Below are positions 1-7,951 of a DNA stretch of 64,000 bases, one piece after another; within the stretch, counting starts at the first letter, position 1, and each line of letters starts with the position of its first letter. The stretch is from the NCBI RefSeq assembly GCF_000720255.1, contig NZ_JOJE01000012.1:1-64000 (forward strand). The letters run 5' to 3'. The translations under genes and the position numbers were made by a program. The notes beneath the pieces are model-generated. The model did no database searches, was not told where the DNA came from, and saw only the letters and a program-made list of their open reading frames with translations. Origin of the DNA: Streptomyces griseus subsp. griseus (GTDB lineage Bacteria > Actinomycetota > Actinomycetes > Streptomycetales > Streptomycetaceae).

Positions 1-50
1 CGATGGTACTGCAGGGGGGACCCTGTGGGAGAGTAGGACGCCGCCGAACA
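1..50 (+). rRNA. rrf: 5S ribosomal RNA, 3' end (partial)
   Basis: The first 50 bases match the conserved 3' half of a streptomycete 5S rRNA, including the GGGGGGACCC...TGGGAGAGTAGG arm and the terminal GCCGCCGAACA. The 5' part, and presumably the 16S and 23S genes of the rrn operon, lie outside the window. A strong hairpin terminator follows at once. Confidence 0.93.
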
Positions 51-59
51 ATTTTTGGG

Positions 60-91
60 AAAACCCCCGCACCTCACGGTGCGGGGGTTTT
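60..91. terminator. Terminator of the rrn operon, probably bidirectional
   Basis: A perfect 14-bp stem (arms 60-73 and 78-91) has a 4-nt loop. The arms begin with AAAA and end with TTTT, so the hairpin has a U-tract in both directions. It would stop the rRNA operon on the plus strand and could also catch readthrough from the minus-strand DUF58 operon. Confidence 0.9.
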
Positions 92-134
92 CTGCGTTTC
101 AAGGTATTTTCCCCGGGGGCATTTCAGCACGGCA

Positions 135-154
135 AGGACGGATTCCCCCGTCCT
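135..154 (-). terminator. Possible terminator after the DUF58 gene
   Basis: A 7-bp stem (AGGACGG at 135-141 with CCGTCCT at 148-154) lies 5 bp past the DUF58 stop codon. There is no U-tract. Termination could also rely on the symmetric hairpin at 60-91. Confidence 0.3.
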
Positions 155-158
155 CATT

Positions 159-1469
159 TCACAGCCGTCCCCCCGCCTTCAGTGCCAGGTACGCATCCGC
201 AAGCGCCGGCGCCAGTTCCTCCGGCGTCGCGTCCACGACCGTGACTCCATGGCGACGGAGTTGTTCGGCCGTGCGGTGGCGTTCGGTCTGGGCCTGGGCC
301 GCGGCCGCGGCCTCGTACACCGCGTCCGCATTGCCGCGGGTCTTCGCCATGCGGGCGATGTGGGGATCTGCCACCGAGGCCACCAGGACGGTGTGGCGCT
401 GGGTGAGCTGAGGGAGTACGGGGAGCAGTCCTTCCTCCACGGGGGCTGCGTCGAGCGTCGAGAGGAGCACGATCAGGGACCGGCGGGGCGCCGTCCGCAG
501 GGCGGTGGCCGTGAGACCGCGCGCGTCCGTCTCGACGAGTTCGGGCTCGAGAGTAGCCATGGCGTTGACGAGGGACGGGAGGACGTCGCCGGCGGCCCGG
601 CCCTGGACCAGGGCGCGTACCCGGCGGTCATAAGCGAGCAGGTCGACCCGGTCGCCGGCCCGGGACGCCAGGGCGGCGAGGAGGAGGGCCGCGTCCATGG
701 AGGCGTCCAGGCGTGGGGCGTCGCCGACTCGGCCCGCGGACGTGCGGCCCGTGTCGAGGACCAGGAGGATGTGGCGGTCGCGTTCGGGGCGCCAGGTGCG
801 TACGGCGACCGTGGACTGTCGGGCCGTGGCACGCCAGTCGATGGAGCGGGTGTCGTCGCCGGGGACGTACTCGCGCAGGCTGTCGAATTCGGTGCCTTCG
901 CCGCGGGTGAGCACGCTGGTGCGGCCATCGAGCTCGCGCAGGCGGGCGAGCTTCGAGGGCAGGTGCTTGCGGCTGGTGAACGGGGGCAGGACGCGTACCG
1001 ACCAGGGGACCCTGTGGGTTCCTTGGCGGGTGAAGAGGCCGAGCGGGCCGTAGGAGCGGATCGTCACGCGGTCGGCCTGGCGGTCGCCGCGGCGGGTCGG
1101 CCGCAGGCGAGTGGTGACGCGGCGGCGTTCGCCGGGGGGCACCGTCAGGGTGTGGCGGGACGCTGTTGTTTCCGTGCCGGGCTGCCAGGTGCTGGGGGGC
1201 CAGGCGTCGCGGAGCTGAGCTCGCAGGGGGCGGCGGGTCGGGTTGGTGACCGTGAGGGTGACGTCGGCGGTTTCGCCCAGGCGTACGGACGCGTCGCCGG
1301 AGCGGGTGAGGCCCAGGCGCCGTACGGGTGCGGCGAGCGCGAAGTCGCAGGCGCAGGCGACGGCCAGCGGTGCGTTGACCGCGAGAATGCCGGTCCAGCT
1401 GGGTTCCCAGATGCCGACGGGGAGGGAGCCGAGGGCCGCGATGAGCGCGGTGCGTCCGGTGAGTGCCAT
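159..1469 (-). CDS. DUF58 domain protein of a MoxR-DUF58 operon
   Basis: A 436-residue protein with two hydrophobic segments near the N-terminus (about residues 1-40), a beta-sandwich-like middle and a DUF58/von Willebrand A-like domain. The DUF58 core is visible as EFDSLREYVPGDDTRSIDWRATA followed by the MIDAS-like VLDTGRTSAGRVG. DUF58 proteins are usual partners of MoxR AAA+ ATPases and are thought to act with them at the membrane; no precise reaction is known. The ATG at 1469 is chosen because it overlaps the MoxR stop as ATGA and gives a clean hydrophobic N-terminus. The upstream in-frame extension is an Arg/Pro-rich shadow. It is the last gene of the operon. Confidence 0.88.
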   Translation of the reverse strand: MALTGRTALIAALGSLPVGIWEPSWTGILAVNAPLAVACACDFALAAPVRRLGLTRSGDASVRLGETADVTLTVTNPTRRPLRAQLRDAWPPSTWQPGTETTASRHTLTVPPGERRRVTTRLRPTRRGDRQADRVTIRSYGPLGLFTRQGTHRVPWSVRVLPPFTSRKHLPSKLARLRELDGRTSVLTRGEGTEFDSLREYVPGDDTRSIDWRATARQSTVAVRTWRPERDRHILLVLDTGRTSAGRVGDAPRLDASMDAALLLAALASRAGDRVDLLAYDRRVRALVQGRAAGDVLPSLVNAMATLEPELVETDARGLTATALRTAPRRSLIVLLSTLDAAPVEEGLLPVLPQLTQRHTVLVASVADPHIARMAKTRGNADAVYEAAAAAQAQTERHRTAEQLRRHGVTVVDATPEELAPALADAYLALKAGGRL

Positions 1470-2461
1470 CAGCGGGGGACGGGGACGTGGGCGAGGACGG
1501 CGTTGATGACGGAGTCCGCGGTCACGCCTTCCATCTCGGCCTCCGCGCGGAGTTGTACGCGATGACGGAGGGTGGGGAGGGCGAGGGCCTTGACGTCGTC
1601 GGGGATGACGTAGTCCCGGCCGGTGAGCCATGCCCATGCGCGGGAGGTGGCCAGAAGGGCGGTGGCGCCGCGCGGGGAGACGCCGAGGCTGAGGGACGGG
1701 GACTCGCGGGTGGCGCGGCAGATGTCCACGACGTAGGCGGTGATCTCCGGTGAGACTGTGGTCTTGGCGACGGCGGCGCGGGCGGCTTCCAGTTGGGCCG
1801 GGCTGGCCACGGGGCGTACGCCGGCGGCGTGCAGGTCGCGTGGGTCGAAGCCCGCCGCGTGCCGGGTGAGGACGTCGATCTCGTCCTGGCGGGAGGGGAG
1901 CGGGATCGTGAGCTTGAGGAGAAAACGGTCCAGCTGAGCTTCCGGGAGGGGGTATGTGCCCTCGTACTCCACGGGGTTCTGGGTTGCGACGACGAGGAAG
2001 GGGTCGGGGAGGGGGCGGGGGGTTCCGTCGACCGTGACCTGGCGTTCCTCCATGGCTTCCAGGAGGGACGACTGGGTCTTGGGGGGTGTGCGGTTGATCT
2101 CGTCGGCGAGGAGGAGGTTGGTGAAGACCGGGCCGGGCTGGAAGGAGAACTCCGCGGTGCGGGCGTCGTAGACCAGGGAGCCGGTGATGTCGCTCGGCAT
2201 CAGGTCGGGGGTGAACTGGACGCGCTTGGTGTCGACTTCGAGTGCGGATGCGAGGGCCCGGACGAGCAACGTTTTGGCCACTCCGGGGACTCCTTCAAGG
2301 AGAACGTGTCCGCGGCAGAGGAGGGCGACGACGAGGCCGGTCACGGCGGGGTCCTGGCCGACCACGGCCTTGGCGATCTCGGCGCGCAGGGCCTCCAGGG
2401 AGGCGCGGGCGCTGCTCGGGTCCCCGGCAGGCCCGGCGTTGTCAGTGGTCGGGGCCATCAT
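1469..2461 (-). CDS. MoxR family AAA+ ATPase
   Basis: A 330-residue AAA+ ATPase. The Walker A motif GVPGVAKT is at residues 57-64 and Walker B LLLADE at 116-121, followed by the NRTPPKTQSSLLEAMEE stretch typical of MoxR. The family acts as chaperone-like ATPases for metal insertion or assembly of VWA/DUF58 partner complexes. The start ATG at 2461 overlaps the stop of the DUF4350 gene (ATGA), and the stop overlaps the DUF58 start in the same way, so the three are translationally coupled. A second ATG at 2458 is possible and changes only one residue. Substrate unknown. Confidence 0.93.
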   Translation of the reverse strand: MMAPTTDNAGPAGDPSSARASLEALRAEIAKAVVGQDPAVTGLVVALLCRGHVLLEGVPGVAKTLLVRALASALEVDTKRVQFTPDLMPSDITGSLVYDARTAEFSFQPGPVFTNLLLADEINRTPPKTQSSLLEAMEERQVTVDGTPRPLPDPFLVVATQNPVEYEGTYPLPEAQLDRFLLKLTIPLPSRQDEIDVLTRHAAGFDPRDLHAAGVRPVASPAQLEAARAAVAKTTVSPEITAYVVDICRATRESPSLSLGVSPRGATALLATSRAWAWLTGRDYVIPDDVKALALPTLRHRVQLRAEAEMEGVTADSVINAVLAHVPVPR

Positions 2462-3654
2462 GGACGGCGTACCTCTCTTTCGAGGGCGTCGAGTTGGTCG
2501 GTGAGTGCGGTGAGGGCCGCGTCGTCGCTGGGGGGCGGGCCGAAGAGGAGGGAATGCAGGGACTGTCCGTCGCCCTGGAGGTGTGCGGACAGGGCGGGGA
2601 GGAGGACTTCGGGCGTGTGTGCCTGGGTGACGGGGACGCCTACGAGGGGGGCGAGCCGGGTGCGGGTGGTGGAGCGAAGAGCGGTGGCCGCGCGGTCGCG
2701 GGCGTTGGCCTTGCGGTAGAGGCGGGCGCGGCCTTCGACGGCCTCGGAGGCGCGGATCGCGACGGGGAGTTTTTCGGGCACGAGGGGGCCGAGTCGGCGT
2801 GCCCGCCAGAGGGCGGCGAGGGCTGCGGCGAAGAAGAGTTGCAGGGTGCCCCAGAGCCAGCCGGAGGGGAGCAGGTCGAAGAAGCCGCGCTCGTCGTCTG
2901 GTTCGGCGGCCGAGGTGTCGGAGAGTGAGGGGAGGTACCAGACCAGATGAGGGCGGGAGCCGAGGAGTTGGAGGGCGAGCGAGGCGTTGCCCTGTTCGTC
3001 GAGTCGGTCGTTGAAGAGGATGTCGGGCGCGCCGAGGGCGATGGTGTCGCCGCCCTTGATCTTGTTTGGGACGCGGACCAGGGTGGCGAGGCGAGCGCTG
3101 GGGTAGCACTTCTCGGCATCGAGGTGGGTGGTGGTGTAGCGGAGGCCGCCGGTGTCGGCGGTGCCGGCGCGCTGGGCGGCGGGCAGGTCGCAATGGGGGG
3201 AGAGTGCCGAGTCGAGGCTGGTGGCGGGGTCCGCGATGACGCCGGGAGCGAGCCGTTCGACGGATGGGCTGCCGGCGGCGACGAGGACGGTGCGGCCGCC
3301 GGAGTTGGCCGTTGCCGAGTGCAGCCGTTTCTGTTGACGGGGTGTCAGCAGGTCGGGGACGGCGACGAGCAGGGTGGTCTCGGGGCCGACCGCGGCGCGT
3401 GCCTCTTCGAGTGTGCTGACCACGCGTGTGTGCACCCCCCGTTCGGCGAGGAGCTCGGCGACGGCTCGGCTGCCGTGGGGGTCGACGGAGCCCGGGTCGA
3501 GGGAGCCGTGGCGGGTGTCGGAGCGGATCACGGCGATCACGACCGCCGCCGCGAGAAGGAGGACGAGGGCCAGGGCTATGCCTCGCGCGCGGGTCCACAC
3601 ATGGCGGGCGGTGGGCGAGACCGAGGTGGACGGGAGCGTGGCCTCGGTGGTCAT
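2458..3654 (-). CDS. DUF4350 membrane protein
   Basis: A 398-residue protein with an N-terminal membrane anchor (about residues 25-45), a soluble DUF4350-type domain (DPHGSRAVAELLAERGV, the glutamine amidotransferase-like fold of this family) and a second hydrophobic segment near residues 265-285. The C-terminus is cytoplasmic and rich in Arg. DUF4350 genes sit between DUF4129 and MoxR genes in actinobacteria; the function is unknown. It overlaps both neighbours by 4 bp. Product class is certain from context and motif, biochemical role is not. Confidence 0.83.
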   Translation of the reverse strand: MTTEATLPSTSVSPTARHVWTRARGIALALVLLLAAAVVIAVIRSDTRHGSLDPGSVDPHGSRAVAELLAERGVHTRVVSTLEEARAAVGPETTLLVAVPDLLTPRQQKRLHSATANSGGRTVLVAAGSPSVERLAPGVIADPATSLDSALSPHCDLPAAQRAGTADTGGLRYTTTHLDAEKCYPSARLATLVRVPNKIKGGDTIALGAPDILFNDRLDEQGNASLALQLLGSRPHLVWYLPSLSDTSAAEPDDERGFFDLLPSGWLWGTLQLFFAAALAALWRARRLGPLVPEKLPVAIRASEAVEGRARLYRKANARDRAATALRSTTRTRLAPLVGVPVTQAHTPEVLLPALSAHLQGDGQSLHSLLFGPPPSDDAALTALTDQLDALEREVRRP

Positions 3655-4433
3655 CCGGCGTCCCCCCGGCGGGCGTTGTGGACCTTACTGGGGGTACTGC
3701 TCGCCAGCTGTGGTCTGGTGCGTTCCAGGTCTAGGTCGAGTTCGGCGATGCGGTGGTACGACGGCTCGTTGGTGCTGCGGCCGCCGTATGTGACGTCGTC
3801 GAACTCGTGGGCGGCGGCGCGGAGCCGGTCGGTGTGGGCGGGCAGGGCGCGGCCGGCCTCCGCGGCCGCTTCGTCGGCGGTGCGGCCGGGGCGGATGTCG
3901 AGGAGGGCGCGTTCTTCGAGGGAGCGGACGATGGCTCGCATGCGTTCCTGGACGGCCTGGTTCCAGTGGCCCTGGGCGGCGTGTGCTTCGGCGGCGGCCC
4001 GGTGTTCGGCGGCGCTGCGGGGGCGGTCGTCGAACAGGGCGGGGGCGGAGGTGGGTTGGCGGCGGGGGGTGCCGAGTCGCCACCACAGGGCGCCGAGGAC
4101 CGCGAGGACGGCAAGGATGATGACGACGAGGCCGACGGTTCCGCCGGGTGTCGCTCCTGAGGCGGCGTTGAACAGTTTGTCGACCCAGTCCCAGAAGGCG
4201 TTGAGGGCGCGTTGGAGCAGGCTGGGGTCGTTCTCGTGGTACATGCGCTTGGACAGCTCGCGTCGAGCTGCTTCCCGCGCGGGGCCGCGCGGGATGGTCA
4301 GCGGCGGCTCGTCGTCGGAGGCCGCCGAGGTGAGCGCGGCTGTGTTGCCGACGCGCAGCAGGGACCGTACGGATGTCTCGGCGGCGCGTGGCAGCGCAGG
4401 CAGTGTGGTGAGAACTCCCCCCGCCAGGCTCAC
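3651..4433 (-). CDS. DUF4129 membrane protein
   Basis: A 260-residue protein from a GTG start at 4433. A GAGGAG Shine-Dalgarno lies about 8 nt upstream, inside the end of the previous gene. A start 54 bp further upstream is open but has no such site. One strong transmembrane segment (GLVVIILAVLAVLGALWW, about residues 125-145) is followed by a cytoplasmic DUF4129 domain with the signature LLDIRPGRTADEAAAEAG. In other actinobacteria DUF4129 is often fused to or neighbours transglutaminase-like and MoxR/DUF58 genes. The stop overlaps the DUF4350 start by 4 bp. Confidence 0.82.
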   Translation of the reverse strand: MSLAGGVLTTLPALPRAAETSVRSLLRVGNTAALTSAASDDEPPLTIPRGPAREAARRELSKRMYHENDPSLLQRALNAFWDWVDKLFNAASGATPGGTVGLVVIILAVLAVLGALWWRLGTPRRQPTSAPALFDDRPRSAAEHRAAAEAHAAQGHWNQAVQERMRAIVRSLEERALLDIRPGRTADEAAAEAGRALPAHTDRLRAAAHEFDDVTYGGRSTNEPSYHRIAELDLDLERTRPQLASSTPSKVHNARRGDAG

Positions 4434-4437
4434 TCCA

Positions 4438-5829
4438 TCAACTCCTCGGAGTGGTGCCGGGGGTGGTGGGGCCGTAGGACTGGACACCGGCGGCGCGGGC
4501 CAGTTCGAGGTCGAGGGCCTCGCGGCGGATGCGCTGGTCGATGTAGAGGAGCACGGCGACGCCTGCCGAGAGCGGGAAGGTGATCATGGAGCCGATCACC
4601 GAGCCGATGCCGCTGATGACGAGGAAGGTCCAGCCGAGGCCGGTACCGCCGGTGTTGATGAAGCCGCTGAGGCCGGAGTCGCTCATGGCGGCGCCGAGGA
4701 AGGTGAAGGGGAGGACGATGATCGCCGCGAGGATGTAGGCGATGACCATGGCGAGCAGCTCGATGCCGAAGATGCGCCACCAGGAGCCGCGGACCAGCTT
4801 CGCGGAACGGCTCATCGACTTCCCGATGCCCTGCTTCTCCAGCATCAGCGCGGGCGAGGCCAGCGAGAAGCGGACTACCAGCCACAGGACGACGACGGCG
4901 GAGCCGAGGGTGCCCAGGACCATGAGTGCGGCACCGGCCTCGCTGCTGCCGACGACGCTCACGAGAATGCCGGGCGCCACTCCGGCGAGGCCGGTGGCGA
5001 GGGCGATGAGGACCAGCGAGAAGATCAGGCCGAACAGCCTCGGCAGGCGGGGGCGGGCGTCACGCCAGGCCTCGCCGATGGTGACCGGTTTGCCGAGTAC
5101 AGCGCGGCTCGTGACTGTCGTGAGCAGGGCGGTCGCGGTGATGGTGCCGATCAGGGTGACCACGAAGAGGACGGCGGAACTCAGCATGGCGTCGCCCATG
5201 GCGCTGGTCAGTTCGCTGAGGGTCGCGCTCGGGTCGTTGAGGGCTTCGGTGTCGACGCGGTTGTCGAGGACCAGGCCCCGGAGCAGTACGACGAGGACCT
5301 GGGTGACGACGGCGACGGTCAGCGAGATGCCCAGCACCGTGCGCCAGTGGGTGCGCATGGTGGAGACGGCGCCGTCGAGGATCTCGCCGACGCCGAGGGG
5401 GCGGAGCGGGATGACGCCGGGCTTGGCCGCGGGGGGAGGGCCGCCCCAGCCGGGGCCCCAGCCGACGTAGCCGCCGGGGCCGGGGGCGCCGTAACCACCG
5501 GGGCCGGGGGCGCCGTAGCCGCCGCCGTAGCCGGCGCCAGGGCCCGTGGGGGGCTGGTGGCCCCAGGCGGGTCCGGGAGGAGGCGGTGGGGGAGCCTGGC
5601 CGGGGCTCGGCGGGCCGGTCGGGGCGGACCACTGGCTGGGGGGCGGTTGCTGCGTCGACCACTTCGCGCCCGGGTGCTGCTGACCGGTGTCCTGTTGGGT
5701 GCTGCCCTGCTCGTCGGTGGGCCGGGTGGTGCCGGGGCGGTCGGCGGGTTCGGCAGGGCCGGACGCGCCGGGTTCCTGCCCGCCGGACGGGGCGGATCCG
5801 GGCGAGGCCCAGCCCGGAGTGTCGTTCAT
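4438..5829 (-). CDS. Polytopic membrane protein with Pro/Gly-rich N-terminus
   Basis: A 463-residue protein. The first 150 residues are Pro/Gly/Gln-rich and low in complexity (repeats of GYGAPGPGG), then comes a domain with about six hydrophobic helices. The membrane part resembles the family annotated as glycerophosphoryl diester phosphodiesterase membrane domain, but no phosphodiesterase catalytic domain is present. It is the first gene of the five-gene DUF4129/DUF4350/MoxR/DUF58 operon, and its stop overlaps the leader of the DUF4129 gene. Function unknown. Confidence 0.8.
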   Translation of the reverse strand: MNDTPGWASPGSAPSGGQEPGASGPAEPADRPGTTRPTDEQGSTQQDTGQQHPGAKWSTQQPPPSQWSAPTGPPSPGQAPPPPPPGPAWGHQPPTGPGAGYGGGYGAPGPGGYGAPGPGGYVGWGPGWGGPPPAAKPGVIPLRPLGVGEILDGAVSTMRTHWRTVLGISLTVAVVTQVLVVLLRGLVLDNRVDTEALNDPSATLSELTSAMGDAMLSSAVLFVVTLIGTITATALLTTVTSRAVLGKPVTIGEAWRDARPRLPRLFGLIFSLVLIALATGLAGVAPGILVSVVGSSEAGAALMVLGTLGSAVVVLWLVVRFSLASPALMLEKQGIGKSMSRSAKLVRGSWWRIFGIELLAMVIAYILAAIIVLPFTFLGAAMSDSGLSGFINTGGTGLGWTFLVISGIGSVIGSMITFPLSAGVAVLLYIDQRIRREALDLELARAAGVQSYGPTTPGTTPRS

Positions 5830-5969
5830 CGTCGCTCCTTCACGGTGCCCGTCCGCGGTCGCGGCGGCAGGTTGGCAGCCATCGTGCCATGGGGTGGTCG
5901 TGGGGGGACCGGCCGAGGTAGGGGCTGCGCACCTTCAATTGTCCGCCGGATAACGGGCAGACTGACCGC

Positions 5970-7112
5970 ATGGCTGATCAGTACGCGCAATCCGGTGAGG
6001 GTACGAAGTCGACCGAGATACCGGCGATCCGCTGGGAGGAGCCGCCCGAGGGGCCCGTCGTGGTCCTCCTCGACCAGACCAGGCTGCCGGCCGAGGAGGT
6101 CGATCTGGTCTGTACGGACGCGTCGGCCCTGGTGGAGGCGATCCGTTCGCTCGCCGTGCGCGGGGCCCCGCTGCTCGGTATCGCGGGGGCGTACGGTGTC
6201 GCGCTCGCCGCCGCGCGGGGTTTCGACGTCGAGGAGGCCGCGGCCGCGCTCGTGGGTGCCCGGCCCACCGCGGTGAATCTCTCCGTCGGTGTGCGCAGGG
6301 CGCAGGCGGCGTACGAGGCCGAGATCGTCGGCAGTGGGGATCCGGGGCAGGCCGCGGTGGCCGCGCTGGCCGCGGCGCGGGCGCTGCACCGGGAGGACGC
6401 CGAGGCCAGCGCCCGGATGGCGCAGCACGGGCTGAGGCTGCTGGACGAGTTGGTGCCCGGTGGCGGGCAGCGGATCCTCACGCACTGCAACACCGGAGCG
6501 CTGGTTTCGGGTGGTGAGGGGACGGCGTTCGCGGTGGCGCTCGCTGCGCACCGGGCAGGGCGGTTGCGACGGCTGTGGGTGGACGAGACGCGTCCGTTGC
6601 TTCAGGGGGCTCGTCTCACGGCGTACGAGGCGGCTCGCAGTGGGATGGCGTACACGCTGCTCACGGACAACGCGGCGGGTTCGCTGTTCGCGGCGGGGGA
6701 GGTGGACGCGGTTCTGATCGGTGCGGACCGCATCGCGGCCGACGGTTCGGTGGCGAACAAGGTGGGGAGCTATCCGCTCGCGGTGCTCGCGCGGTACCAC
6801 CATGTGCCGTTCATCGTGGTGGCGCCGGTGACGACGGTAGACCTGGACACCGCGGACGGGGCGTCGATCGAGGTCGAGCAGCGCCCCGGTTTCGAGGTGA
6901 CGGAGGTCACATCGCCTCTGGCGCAGGCTGCGGTCGCGGGCGGTGGGATTGCGGTGGCCCCGCTGGGGACGCAGGCGTACAACCCGGCGTTCGATGTGAC
7001 GCCGCCGGAGCTGGTGACGGCCATCGTGACCGAGGAAGGCGCGGTTTCGCCGGTGACCGCCGAGGCCTTGGCGGCGCTGTGCGCGCGGTCACCTCAGGTG
7101 ACGACGGGCTGA
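5970..7112 (+). CDS. mtnA: S-methyl-5-thioribose-1-phosphate isomerase
   Basis: A 380-residue protein that isomerises methylthioribose-1-phosphate to methylthioribulose-1-phosphate in the methionine salvage pathway. It has the eIF2B-like/MtnA fold signatures: VRGAPLLGIAGAYG near residue 60, ILTHCNTGAL with the catalytic Cys near residue 173, and GADRIAADGSVANKVGSY with the catalytic Asp near residue 253. Length is normal, with a slightly extended, acidic N-terminus. No good Shine-Dalgarno precedes the ATG at 5970, so the start is the least certain part. It stands alone between the divergent DUF operon and mtrA, with a hairpin terminator after it. Confidence 0.92.
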   Translation: MADQYAQSGEGTKSTEIPAIRWEEPPEGPVVVLLDQTRLPAEEVDLVCTDASALVEAIRSLAVRGAPLLGIAGAYGVALAAARGFDVEEAAAALVGARPTAVNLSVGVRRAQAAYEAEIVGSGDPGQAAVAALAAARALHREDAEASARMAQHGLRLLDELVPGGGQRILTHCNTGALVSGGEGTAFAVALAAHRAGRLRRLWVDETRPLLQGARLTAYEAARSGMAYTLLTDNAAGSLFAAGEVDAVLIGADRIAADGSVANKVGSYPLAVLARYHHVPFIVVAPVTTVDLDTADGASIEVEQRPGFEVTEVTSPLAQAAVAGGGIAVAPLGTQAYNPAFDVTPPELVTAIVTEEGAVSPVTAEALAALCARSPQVTTG

Positions 7113-7125
7113 TCGAGGAGGACGG

Positions 7126-7159
7126 GCCCCTTCCTCGCGGGATGCGCGGGGAAGGGGGC
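7126..7159 (+). terminator. Terminator after mtnA
   Basis: A GC-rich inverted repeat of 13 bp (arms 7127-7139 and 7145-7157, one G-U pair) has a 5-nt loop and lies 14 bp past the mtnA stop. It separates mtnA from the mtrAB operon. Confidence 0.6.
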
Positions 7160-7205
7160 GTAAGGATCACGCCCGGGCAGACAGTGACGGCCCCATACGA
7201 CTATC

Positions 7206-7251
7206 GTCACAGGCCAGTGACCCTTCTCACCAGCGCCCCGGTCACTGTTAC
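7206..7251 (+). promoter_or_regulatory. GTNAC-type repeats upstream of mtrA (possible MtrA site)
   Basis: GTCAC (7206-7210) and GTGAC (7217-7221) form an inverted repeat with a 6-nt spacer. GTCAC-T-GTTAC (7241-7251) is a second, direct pair ending 9 nt before the mtrA ATG. GTNAC half-sites are the kind bound by MtrA (and GlnR) in actinobacteria, and GTCACAGGC resembles the GTCACAgcg repeats bound by mycobacterial MtrA. Autoregulation is an inference. Confidence 0.4.
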
Positions 7252-7260
7252 GAGAATGGG

Positions 7261-7950
7261 ATGATGTCGTTTATGAAGGGACGAGTCCTTGTCGTCGACG
7301 ACGACACCGCACTGGCCGAGATGCTCGGCATTGTGCTGCGTGGTGAGGGTTTTGAGCCGTCTTTCGTAGCCGATGGAGACAAGGCGCTGGCCGCTTTCCG
7401 GGAGGCGAAGCCGGATCTGGTGCTGCTGGATCTGATGCTGCCCGGGCGGGACGGCATCGAGGTGTGCCGTCTGATCAGGGCGGAGTCGGGTGTGCCGATC
7501 GTGATGCTGACGGCGAAGAGTGACACCGTCGACGTCGTGGTGGGCCTGGAGTCGGGTGCCGACGACTACATCGTGAAGCCGTTCAAGCCGAAGGAGCTGG
7601 TCGCCCGTATCCGGGCGCGGCTGCGGAGGTCGGAGGAGCCCGCGCCGGAGCAGCTCGCCATCGGGGACCTGGTCATCGACGTGGCGGGTCACTCCGTCAA
7701 GCGGGACGGGCAGTCGATCGCGCTGACACCGCTCGAGTTCGATCTGCTGGTCGCGCTCGCGCGCAAGCCGTGGCAGGTGTTCACGCGTGAGGTGCTGCTC
7801 GAGCAGGTGTGGGGCTACCGGCACGCCGCGGACACCCGTCTGGTGAACGTGCATGTGCAGCGGCTGCGCTCCAAGGTCGAGAAGGACCCCGAGCGGCCCG
7901 AGATCGTGGTGACCGTCCGTGGTGTCGGATACAAGGCAGGGCCGAGCTGA
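7261..7950 (+). CDS. mtrA: Response regulator MtrA
   Basis: A 229-residue OmpR/PhoB-type response regulator. The receiver domain (residues 7-120) has the acidic pocket at D13-D15, phospho-acceptor D57 (VLLDLMLPG) and the KPF lysine. A winged-helix DNA-binding domain follows (about 135-229, ending GVGYKAGPS). With MtrB and LpqB it forms the conserved actinobacterial system that controls the cell envelope, development and, in mycobacteria, replication genes. ATG codons at 7261, 7264 and 7273 are all possible starts; the longest is used. The mtrB start lies 1 bp after the stop. Confidence 0.96.
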   Translation: MMSFMKGRVLVVDDDTALAEMLGIVLRGEGFEPSFVADGDKALAAFREAKPDLVLLDLMLPGRDGIEVCRLIRAESGVPIVMLTAKSDTVDVVVGLESGADDYIVKPFKPKELVARIRARLRRSEEPAPEQLAIGDLVIDVAGHSVKRDGQSIALTPLEFDLLVALARKPWQVFTREVLLEQVWGYRHAADTRLVNVHVQRLRSKVEKDPERPEIVVTVRGVGYKAGPS

Positions 7951-7951
7951 C

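Noticed and set aside
1..1565. 520-codon plus-strand frame starting at the 5S rRNA
   Set aside because: It reads through the rRNA end and its terminator and is antisense to the DUF58 gene.
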